From NCBI GenBank assembly GCA_002005505.1, contig KV908604.1, positions 50,001-80,000 on the forward strand: a stretch of 30,000 nucleotides of DNA, given 5' to 3'. The translations under genes were made by a program, and so were the position numbers. The notes beneath the pieces are model-generated. The model searched no databases, was not told the DNA's origin, and saw nothing but the letters and a program-made list of their open reading frames with translations. This DNA comes from Botryococcus braunii (lineage: Eukaryota; Chlorophyta; Trebouxiophyceae). Positions 13,220 through 21,701 of the stretch are shown here, piece after piece; within the stretch, counting starts at the first letter, position 1, and every line of letters begins with the position of its first letter.

Positions 13220-14022
13220 GGGCCTAGTTGCAGTACACAGTACACTTGCAGTACCTATTTATCCGAATCTGGGACTGCAGTGCGAGCCAATGTTGGACTA
13301 TTGATCATGACTGTTGATCATTAACAATACTGTTAATCCGTGAGCTGAACCACCCCTGTATTGCCTCTGAGTTTGCAAGGCATTTGCGGTCAGCACTGGA
13401 TCCGCACCACATCGTCGGGGCATTCAAGTTCTCCTAAATACACCTCTATAAGCATATGGCCACATATGCATGATTGCATAAGTTCAGACCACACTGGCAT
13501 GACAGCTATGGCGATGGCCTGCATCTATGCATATAGGCAATCATGGAAATATGGCGTATATGCCTTTATGGCAGATCAACGCCATATATGTTATATAAGT
13601 GTTCGGCCAGTGGGCCGTGACATCTGAAATATTGCACCAAAGGCTTCAAATATCCCCTCGTGCAACCGAAAAGCACTCGCGGTCTGGCAAAGGAATTCTA
13701 CACCACTTAAGTGACGATACATCGTATATATAGTTAGTTTGCTTATGCGAAATGACGCCCTCTCACTGAAAATCACGGGGCGCCAACTATGAGACTCGAC
13801 ACGTGCATGGTGTGCTTAAGTGCACGTGTATGCATATGCGTGCACGTGTGTTGTAGAGTCATGTACGTATCCCGTGACTGTGCAAAGTCTGCTTCGAAGC
13901 CCATGTAAAGTTTTTCCAAACTTATTTTGAGCAACAATTACTGTCTGCTTTGGATCAAGATTGGTCCAAAGCTTATACACACTATCACAATAAACCTATC
14001 AGCTGAAGCATCACGTAACTCC
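13220..14022. other. Region without a recognised gene
   Basis: Small frames only, none recognisable. Several imperfect hairpins occur, for example GCATATG/CATATGC arms near 13450 and TGCACGTG repeats near 13800-13850. Confidence 0.4.
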
Positions 14023-14106
14023 AGAGACTCAGACCCGCCCTCTAGAGACTCAGACCCGCACTTTAGAGACTCAGATCCGCACTCTAGAGACTCAGATCTG
14101 CAAGAC
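14023..14106. repeat. 21-bp tandem repeat, four copies
   Basis: Four units of AGAGACTCAGAYCCGC plus five bases, 14023-14043, 14044-14064, 14065-14085 and 14086-14106. The period is a multiple of three, and one frame reads a repeated RDSDP peptide, but no gene context is seen. Confidence 0.93.
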
Positions 14107-14164
14107 TGTAGGACTGGACATTACCCCAGCAGTAAAAACGTTGGGGTTCAACTAGCCTACGTCA

Positions 14165-14425
14165 TGTAGCATTTCCTAGGGTATAATGCTCTAGTATGGT
14201 CCTTGGCATTGCTCTTTGACTTGCCATGTGATCTGGATTCGCAGTACAACCTCGCTCAAGTAGTTCGCTCGGTTGCCCGACTACGCGTCTGTGGCAGTAC
14301 AGTATAATTCAATCCACCCTGGGTTTAAGAGCACGCTTGCGAATCAATCATGTAACACTCTTTCGTTGCACACCACGAACGTCTCACTGTCTCATAAAAA
14401 CCTCTTCCGCTTAGTTAACGCTACA
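14165..14425 (+). repeat. 5' LTR
   Basis: 261 bp with 6-bp inverted ends TGTAGC/GCTACA. I found no difference from the 3' LTR. TGTAA at 14351-14355 is a candidate green-algal polyadenylation signal. No obvious TATA box was assigned. Confidence 0.96.
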
Positions 14426-14426
14426 G

Positions 14427-14438
14427 TGGTATCGGCGA
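14427..14438 (+). promoter_or_regulatory. Primer binding site
   Basis: TGGTATCGGCGA begins 1 nt after the LTR end and matches the initiator-methionine tRNA type (TGGTATCAGAGC) at 9 of 12 positions. Such sites prime minus-strand DNA synthesis of many LTR elements. The exact tRNA is inferred. Confidence 0.7.
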
Positions 14439-14495
14439 CAAGGATTAGTTCCTTGTCGTTCGTTCGTGGTGCGTTTCTTTTCCTTTCGGATTGTG

Positions 14496-15020
14496 ATGTC
14501 TCGGCATCCTCGTTCGGGTTCAAGGGCTCGTGCACCTAGTCCTGGCATCGCAGAGCCAGATCCATCCAGAGATATTCTTGCTTATGTATATGTAGATCGT
14601 TCATGGGTAGATCCTCGTTGTATGCTTAGGCGTTTGGTAGATATCGGTGCCCTGCTCGAAGGAGCCGTTGCATTAAGATCTAGTGTTCCGTCGCATTCCC
14701 CTCCAGCTGATACCGCTCAGAGCATTTCAGAGGGACTTGAGATGTTAATTCAGTGCTCTCTCGCGCAACCTGCACCTGTGGTCGTGCCGCAGCCCATACC
14801 AACGGCAACTCCGGCATCGGCTACAGCCTCGTCAGGTTCAGGGAAGCCCTCGCTCAAGTTGCCAGACCCATCTGTATTCGAGGGAGATCCAATGATGTTG
14901 GATCCTTGGCTTATGCAGACTGAAATGTTTTTGGGGACCTACGATGTAGGCTTGGCATCCGCTCGGTCCGTGGAGGTGGCTACGACGTTCTTCCGTGCTT
15001 CCAATTACACCTTGAGTTGA
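14496..15020 (+). pseudogene. Truncated gag (capsid part only)
   Basis: The ATG at 14496 is the first in a frame that ends at TGA 15018-15020, giving 174 residues. The N-terminal half is serine-, alanine- and proline-rich. The C-terminal part contains KLPDPSVFEGDP and LDPWLMQTEMFL, which fit the start of the Ty3/gypsy capsid (Retrotrans_gag) domain. That domain is cut short, and no CCHC zinc knuckle of nucleocapsid type is present here or before the protease. Shifting frame at about 15014 extends the capsid-like reading by only about a dozen codons. It is therefore interpreted as a gag with a stop or frameshift and an internal deletion, unable to form a complete capsid. Confidence 0.75.
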
Positions 15021-15098
15021 GGAATCACTTTCACAAATCAAATAAAACTTGATTTGTTGGACTTCTTTGGTATTACAGCAGTGTGAGGCCTGTTTCAG

Positions 15099-16712
15099 AT
15101 GTCTGCCAACTGTTCAGTGACCCAGTATGGGATTCCTGTTTTGTATGGGCTTGGTAATCTGCAGGATTTCTTTCACAGTTGTTGCCATTCTTTCATGTCC
15201 CATATTGTGGATGGGCATGGTTTGTGTAGAGAGTTTCAGACATCCCCCCATGCCAGTGACTTGATCAATCCTGTGTGCATGTATAAGAGAGATGCAGCTC
15301 CTCACCTTCTTTCTAGTGATGCTCATGTTGTCTTGTTTGTTGATGGTAGTAACAGGGAGTGTACTGTTAGCCAGCTTGTGTCACAGCTACTGCCAGGTAC
15401 TAGATTGACTGTGCTCTCTTGCCTGAGCCGCTGTGAACAGGTGCTGGAAGGGACTACACAGCAACAGTCTCATGATGTATTGCTCTCGGCTTCTGTTTTG
15501 GATGCACTGGGTCTTACTTCCACCTTTAAGAGCTCACCCCACTGCAGTTCCCATACAGGCTTGCCCTTATATCGTTACCTGGTACAGACTGGTTGTCTCA
15601 GTGTGAAGGAGAAACCCCTGCCCGCAACTTCTTTTGACTCTTTTGTTCAGCTTGACAGTAGACACATTGTGAATAGTCTTGATCTTTCCTCCACTTGCAT
15701 AGAGTTTGAGGGAATTCTTGCTAGTAGACCTGTCAGGATTTTGTTGGACAGTGGAGCCTCTGCAAATTTTATTGATGATAAACTTGTGCAGGAGCTTGCC
15801 CTTCCCACTGTGCCTTTGAGTTCACATGTTACTGTGAGAGTGGCTGATGGTAGGACATCTGTGGTAGGACATAGTGTGTCAACTGACCTAACTGTTGGGA
15901 CCTTGGGTTTTGGAGTCACCTTCCTCCCTACTGAGTTGACCTACTATGATCTTGTCTTGGGCAAACCTTGGTTAACTGCTTTTAACCCAATTGTGAATTG
16001 GAAATTGAATGCTGTGTCTTTGGTTCATGCTAATAAAACACATGTACTTTTGGGGTGTCAGAGGTCAGGCATGCCTGGGTATGTGATCTCATCCATGGAA
16101 GTGGAAGAGATGGTGAAGTTGGGTGAATCCGTGTACATTATTCAACTGAATGCAGTGACTGACAATGTTTCAGATACTGATGCATACAATGTGCCAGAGT
16201 TGGAGCAGCTTTTGCAGGAATTTAAGGATGTACTGTCTGGACTTTCTGAAGGCCTCCCTCCTTCTCGTGCTGGAGACCACCACATCAGATTGGAGCCGGA
16301 CGCAACTCCTCCAGCCTCCCGCATATATCCACTGTCTGGAGCCCAGCTTGCTGAACTACGTGCACAGTTGCAGGAGCTCCTTGAGAGGGGGTTCATCCGC
16401 CCATCGACATCACCATTTGGTGCACCCATCTTATTTGTTCCCAAAAAGGATGGTGGATGGCGTTTATGCATTGACTACAGGGCCTTGAATAGGATTACTG
16501 CTAGGAACCAACACCCATTGCCTAGGATTGATGAGATGTTCGAGCAATTGCATGGAAGTTTTGTATTTTCTAAGCTAGACCTTGCCTCTGGATATCATCA
16601 GATACGTATGCATGAGGACAGCATAGAAAAGATTGCTTTTAAAACCCGTTATGGTCATTATGAGTTCACTGTTATGCCTTTTGGGTTAACCAATGCACTT
16701 GCCACCTTTTAG
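15099..16712 (+). pseudogene. pol part 1: unknown N-terminal region, aspartic protease, RT N-terminal half
   Basis: The ATG at 15099 opens 537 codons ending in TAG at 16710-16712. The first ~190 residues match nothing I recognise. The aspartic protease follows: [12 protein letters not shown] with catalytic Asp near residue 217, and [11 protein letters not shown] near residues 282-292. The RT starts near residue 400 with [14 protein letters not shown], then [13 protein letters not shown] with the first catalytic Asp, and [12 protein letters not shown] just before the stop. The next codons (SVMN) continue the RT in the same frame, so the stop is a single-codon nonsense change, at a position where the family usually has glutamine (CAG to TAG would explain it). 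The upstream reading 15021-15098 has stops. Confidence 0.9.
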
Positions 16713-18662
16713 TCTGTGATGAACTCTATCTTGTCTCCCTTCCTTGATAGATTTGTTCTGGTGTACCTAGACGATATCCTCATATATTCTAAATCTGTTG
16801 CAGAGCATATGGAGCATTTGAGGACAGTCTTGTCAGTGCTCAGGGAACATAAATTTTATTGCAAAAGGTCTAAGTGTGATTTTGTTGCTAAGCAGGTGGA
16901 ATACCTTGGACACCTGTTGACACCTCATGGGATTATGGTGGATCCTAGGAAGGTTGCAGCCATTCAGGATTGGCCCACTCCTTTGAATGTGTCACAGTTG
17001 AGAGGGTTTCTAGGTCTTACTCAATATTATGATACTTTTATGGACCATTTTGTAGATGTTGCCTATCCTCTTACTGAGTTGCTCAAAAAGGATGTGCCTT
17101 GGACCTGGGAGGGACCCCAGAGGGAAGCCTTTGTAGCACTGAAAGATCTTGTTTCTACTCCTCCTTGCCTTCTGATGCCTGATTTAGATAAACCTTTTGT
17201 TGTGCATGTAGATGCCTCAGGTTTTGCTGTTGGTGCTGTGTTGCAGCAGGATCAAGGAAAGGGACTGCAGCCCGTTGCCTTCGAGTCCAGGAAACTCCAA
17301 CCCCCTGAGAGGAAGTTAGCACCATATGACAGAGAGTTGCTTGCTCTTGTTCATGCCTTGCTTAAATGGAAGCATTTGTTGCTGGGTGCTAAGTTTACTG
17401 TACACATTGACCAGCAAGCACTTAAGTATTTATTGACTGCTCCTGTTAGGACTAGTAGGCAGGAAAGATGGCTTACTGAAATCATGAGATTCATGCCTGA
17501 TATTAAATATGTGAAGGGCACTGACAATGTTGTTGCAGATGCTTTGTCTAGGCGTGTTGATTTGGCAGTAATGCATGTCTCCTCTGTTTCTGTCTCGTCC
17601 CTCCTATCAGAAATTGCTTTGCTGTGTGTTTCTGATCCCACAGTTGCTAAACTTGTGGAAGAAGGTGTTTTGGTGATGAGAGACACTGTACCTTATTCGG
17701 TGCAGTCAGGTAGAGTGTATGTCCCTGATGCATTGCGAGAGAAGGTACTGAGAGAGTGTCATGCCACCCCCTTTTCTGGCCATCTTGGGATTAACAAGAT
17801 GTATGAATTAGTGTGCAGGGAATTTTGGTGGCCACGTCTCAGCTCATCAGTCAGGGACTTTTGCATGTCTTGTGACACCTGCCAGCGCACTAAAGGGACT
17901 GGAGCCGTACCTTATGGTTTGCTTCAGCCACTGCCCATTCCATATGGACCTTGGCAGAGCGTTTCCCTTGATTTAGTGACTGATTTACCTGTCTGCTGTG
18001 GGTTTGACTCTATTGTGGTATTTGTGGATAGGTTTTCTAAGTTGTGTGTCTTGGCTGCATGCACTAAAACCATCACTGCACCTCAACTTGCACAACTGTT
18101 TGTTGACAGGGTCTTTGTGAGATTTGGAATGCCTACCTCCATTGTGAGTGATAGAGATCCAAGGTTCACTAGCCATTTTTGGAAGGCCTTTGTGAAAATA
18201 TTGGGTACTGAGATTGCTATGTCTACTGCTTACCACCCTCAGACGGATGGGCAGACTGAGAGAATGAACAGGACCATGGAAGACATGCTGAGAGGGTTTG
18301 TGGGTCCCAGGCAGGATGACTGGTACAAGTATTTGAGTATGGTGGAGTTTGCATATAATAACTCACTTCAGGCTTCAACACTGCAGACACCCTTCTTCCT
18401 GAATCATGGGCGCCATCCCCTTACTCCCTTGTCTTCTGCTGTTCCCGCACGTTCTGTGAATCCTGCCGTTTCTGAATGGGTTGAGGGGCTGCAGACTGCC
18501 TTGAAAAGTGCCAAATCTAATCTTGCCTCTGCACAGCAACGGCAGAAATCTTATGCAGATAGAAAGAGACGAGACCACCCTTTCAAGGTGGGGGACCAGG
18601 TGTTGTTGGCTGCAAGGAAAAAACCAGCTTTCACCTGGGCTCTCGTCAAAGTTATCAGCTAA
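16713..18662 (+). pseudogene. pol part 2: RT C-terminal half, RNase H, integrase
   Basis: This is the same frame as part 1, open for 649 codons to TAA at 18660-18662. It contains the RT catalytic box YLDDILIYS near the start, RNase H (HVDASGFAVGAVL near 17203-17241; ADALSR near 17537), the integrase zinc-binding His-His-Cys-Cys region (CHATPFSGHLG to CDTCQRTK, about 17757-17895), and the catalytic core with Asp in SLDLVTD (about 17966), Asp in VSDRDPRF (about 18145) and Glu in QTDGQTERMNR (about 18240-18270). The frame shifts by one nucleotide around 18615-18645, after which the GPFTI/HPVFHVSQLKPY part of the integrase C-terminus reads from another frame. In the RNase H, DQQ stands where DH- is more usual. 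It is a broken copy. Confidence 0.92.
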
Positions 18663-19016
18663 GTATTTTGGGCCCTTTACTATTGCTGCAGCAGTTGGTT
18701 CTCGAGCTTTTAGACTCGTCTTGCCTGAGACTGTAAATATTCATCCTGTGTTTCATGTTTCCCAGCTGAAGCCTTATGTGTCTTCATCTGTACCAGTTAC
18801 TGTTACTTCACCACCTCCTTTGTATGCAGACAAGCGTGGCGGCGTTTATGAAGTGGAGGCCATCATAGCTAAGAAGAAAGTTGGAAAGTCTTGGCGCTAC
18901 TAAGTCAAATGGAAAGGCTACGGATGAGACTGAGAATACTTGGGAGCCTCTTGCCCATGTTCGCCATCTGGCTGATGACGTGGCAGCTGCCCCAGTCCTT
19001 TCTTAAGTCCCACTTG
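18640..19016 (+). pseudogene. pol part 3: integrase C-terminus and chromodomain, broken
   Basis: After the frameshift, LSAKYFGPFTI and HPVFHVSQLKPY give the GPF/Y module of Ty3/gypsy integrases. Then YEVEAI (18846 on), SWRY, VKWKGYG and TWEPLAHV form a chromodomain, the targeting module of chromoviruses that can bind histone marks. It is interrupted by an in-frame TAA at 18901-18903 between SWRY and VKWKGYG, and by a frameshift near 18922-18925. The final frame stops at TAA 19014-19016. Confidence 0.85.
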
Positions 19017-19749
19017 CGGGCATCCCTTGATTAAGCCATTTGCGGCTTGAGACTTTTCCAGCCACTTGCGGCTGATGACCCTTGGAGCTTCAACACCAGC
19101 CAGCTTGGATCTGGGAGGGAGGGAGGGTGGAAGGGCCTGGGAGGGGGATTCGTGAATTGGGACTTGCATGCATGTCTCTTGGTTATATGTTTTGCATGGG
19201 TTATGTTTCCTTACCCACGGCTCCACTTTGTGATGCACTTGCTGTTGCAGTGTAGCTGCAAATTGTAGTTCTGTGTCTGAATAACTTGCTTTGGTATCTT
19301 ACCCATGAGATACACTATGTGGCAGTTAGTTGTGTATAGCTTGCTGCTCTCGACGATATGCCTTATGCCTGTAGTTGGAAAGCCACCTCAAGCGAAGGTT
19401 ACACTGCAGTGCAGGGTAACTGGACCTAAGGTTTGGACAAGTGCTAGTCTAGTGACTCAACCTAATTGTTTCATCACTGGTGTGAGTGCTGTCTAGAGAG
19501 TTCGTCCCCTAAGTTAGAGGATCCGCCTTGCAGACGATAGTCCTTAGAATGTTAAGGTATTCGGGCATTGAGCAGATGAGTCCCTCGTCTGTGTCGTGCT
19601 AACTTGCTTTGTGGACTTCATCCTCTGACTTGCTGGTTTGGTAACTATAGGAGGTGTGATTATCTATAGTTGCAGTAAGCAGGGTTCGTGATGCCCCTGT
19701 CTTACGTTTGTGGCCCCATTGCCATAAACAACATCTCATAGCTTATGCC
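19017..19749 (+). other. Noncoding 3' region of the Ty3/gypsy element
   Basis: About 730 bp between pol and the polypurine tract. It begins with a loose repeat of CCACTTGCGG/CCATTTGCGG. A 63-codon frame (19305-19496) starts with a hydrophobic stretch, but there is no support for an envelope or accessory gene. Confidence 0.6.
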
Positions 19750-19760
19750 AAGGGGGAGGG
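19750..19760 (+). promoter_or_regulatory. Polypurine tract
   Basis: AAGGGGGAGGG lies 2 nt upstream of the 3' LTR, the usual place for the plus-strand primer of an LTR retrotransposon. Confidence 0.85.
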
Positions 19761-19762
19761 CA

Positions 19763-20023
19763 TGTAGCATTTCCTAGGGTATAATGCTCTAGTATGGTCC
19801 TTGGCATTGCTCTTTGACTTGCCATGTGATCTGGATTCGCAGTACAACCTCGCTCAAGTAGTTCGCTCGGTTGCCCGACTACGCGTCTGTGGCAGTACAG
19901 TATAATTCAATCCACCCTGGGTTTAAGAGCACGCTTGCGAATCAATCATGTAACACTCTTTCGTTGCACACCACGAACGTCTCACTGTCTCATAAAAACC
20001 TCTTCCGCTTAGTTAACGCTACA
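19763..20023 (+). repeat. 3' LTR
   Basis: 261 bp, with no difference from the 5' LTR found on reading. TGTAA at 19949-19953. Confidence 0.96.
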
Positions 20024-20059
20024 CGTGGCATCCCACGGGCTACCCAGCAGCGGATAAAA

Positions 20060-20099
20060 TTATAGATTATCTTAGCATTAATGCCAAGATAATCTATAA
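20060..20099. repeat. 40-bp palindrome with one mismatch
   Basis: The 20-bp arms starting TTATAGATTATCTT are complementary except at pair 20074/20085. It starts 37 bp after the 3' LTR, and a 16-bp perfect palindrome (CTAGCATC plus its complement, 20109-20124) follows 9 bp later. Confidence 0.95.
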
Positions 20100-20240
20100 A
20101 CCAACATCCTAGCATCGATGCTAGTGATATCTACAGACGCCAAAGCCAACTTCATGCCGTTTCTTCCGTTCTTGAAGCTTCCTTAAGGGTATCTTCACGG
20201 GACGCTTCAGAAACGGGTACTTGTACACGTGAGGCCTGAT

Positions 20241-20311
20241 GGCCTTATCTTGACCATACGTATGGTAGACGGCCTTCTCTTGACCGTACGTATGATAATG
20301 TATACATTATC
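20241..20311. repeat. 30-bp tandem duplication ending in an 18-bp palindrome
   Basis: Copies 20241-20270 and 20271-20300 share GGCCTT-TCTTGACC and ACGTATG. The first carries a 14-bp palindrome (20254-20267, ACCATACGTATGGT). 20294-20311 is a perfect 18-bp palindrome (GATAATGTA plus its complement). Confidence 0.92.
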
Positions 20312-20506
20312 TTACAGAGCAAGAAAATTGAAACGACTCCTTCAGGTCCAAACAGACGCGAGCAAAATTTTGTTTAAACATGTTGCTCACATTTGTTTAA
20401 CGTATGTTAAGAGGTTTAAATGTCGACAGTCACGACCGGCACAGCATGCTCATGACCGAACGACCGACCCAGGTACAGTGATCGATGGCCACGTGTAATC
20501 CCAGGA

Positions 20507-20534
20507 AAATCCCCATTTTTAAAAATGAGGATTT
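20507..20534. repeat. 28-bp palindrome with one mismatch
   Basis: The arms AAATCCCCATTTTT and AAAAATGAGGATTT differ at one pair (20513/20528). Confidence 0.93.
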
Positions 20535-20776
20535 GTCAAATTTGTCAATAAAAATCACAACCTTCCGTTGTTAACAGCGTGCCATTAACATTCCAGACGA
20601 ACGGTCTGTTGTCAAAAATCGATGGCCCTAGCAAACTACGCCCAATTTGGCATGCTGACTCCTATGGACGAAGTTGTCCATATACAAAATGTCTTTGGAC
20701 AAAACATTTATACGTCCTTGCATACATTAATGCATAGAAAATTGATTTGGCTCTACTCAAAACAAAATAGGCATCA

Positions 20777-20794
20777 TAGACATTATAATGTCTA
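20777..20794. repeat. 18-bp perfect palindrome
   Basis: TAGACATTA followed directly by its reverse complement. Confidence 0.95.
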
Positions 20795-21701
20795 ATTAGC
20801 TAAGAATTGAAAGGCTCCTATATATGGATCCAGGATTTCAAAATTTGGGTAGGGCGTGCACCCACTCCCATGCATGGGTGTATGTCCTTTCAGAACTAGT
20901 CCTCGCAACAGATGCATTGCCTAAAGAGGGTATCACATCCCACGGTGACGCCTGCTGTGCCCGATATTGTTGGGCCGGCCCCCACAGGAAGGTGGTCCAC
21001 CGCACCTATTTAGATAATCACAAAATCTGCCGGGCTCTGACTCAACAATCCGGCAGCTTGTTCGATACAACCTCGCCTATATTCGTGACCTTGCTTGCCG
21101 TCTGACCTGTGGCCGCTACGGGAAGTGGTACCACCAGGCCTGAAAGGCATAAAAAGCAATCCCAATGTTGCTCTTGTTTGTGGAGTTGCCCGGTCCCCCA
21201 AGCTTGAGTTACTTGGAGTTGCTCCCCAAAGGAGGCGACTGATAAGCGAAATACAGGCGGACAGGCTAATTAGCCAGCCCTTGATTTGGCTGGTGACCTG
21301 CAGCTAATAATTGTTGATTCGCAAAAACGACAGAATATAAATAGTAGAGTAATAAACGTTTGCAATGATAGAAAACAAAGTAGTAGATGTAAATTTAAAT
21401 CTGCAGCTTGTTAGATACAAATCAGCACAGCTATTTGAGCGTGTGAGCCCGTTAGCTACAACTGATCTGTTGCCACGTTTCAGCCCTGAAAAATAGTAAT
21501 AGCAATGTCTGCACAGTTTACCTACACAGTTGAGCACGCTCATTCCAAGCTCCGGGCTATCCCATGAGAATTTAGGCTATCACATCGATCCAGCTGCACA
21601 GTAGGTCTGCACAGCTGCATAGTAGGCCACCCGCTGAACTGCCGTGACTGTGGCAAAAGCAAGGGCTTCTCGCATCGACATCATCACCCTAAGCATCACC
21701 C

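Larger units (their letters stand above)
14165..20023 (+). mobile_element. Full-length Ty3/gypsy (chromovirus-type) LTR retrotransposon, defective
   Basis: A 5.86-kb element bounded by two 261-bp LTRs that appear identical on reading. Each begins TGTAGC and ends GCTACA. Internal order: primer binding site, short gag remnant, protease, reverse transcriptase, RNase H, integrase, chromodomain, a ~730-bp noncoding stretch, polypurine tract. Protease-RT-RNaseH-integrase order plus a chromodomain place it in Ty3/gypsy, chromovirus-like. No clean 5-bp target-site duplication is visible: flanks are CGTCA before (14160-14164) and CGTGG after (20024-20028), sharing only CGT. Coding is broken by a short gag, two stop codons and two frameshifts, so it cannot have moved by its own proteins in its present form. 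Confidence 0.96.
20024..21701. other. Palindrome-rich region without a recognised gene
   Basis: Palindromes lie at 20060-20099, 20109-20124, 20254-20267, 20294-20311, 20507-20534 and 20777-20794. A 30-bp tandem duplication lies at 20241-20300. Frames at 20824-21105 and 21095-21307 are open but unrecognised. Confidence 0.5.

Noticed and set aside
14023..14106. 21-bp repeats as part of the LTR element
   Set aside because: They lie outside the TGTAGC boundary and are absent next to the 3' LTR.
19305..19496. 63-codon frame with a signal-peptide-like start after pol, considered as an envelope or accessory gene
   Set aside because: Too short, no recognisable domain, and hydrophobic starts of this size are expected by chance.
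21095..21307. 70-codon plus-strand frame downstream of gene B
   Set aside because: Coding-like in part but unrecognised, with no ATG at its listed start and no splice support.
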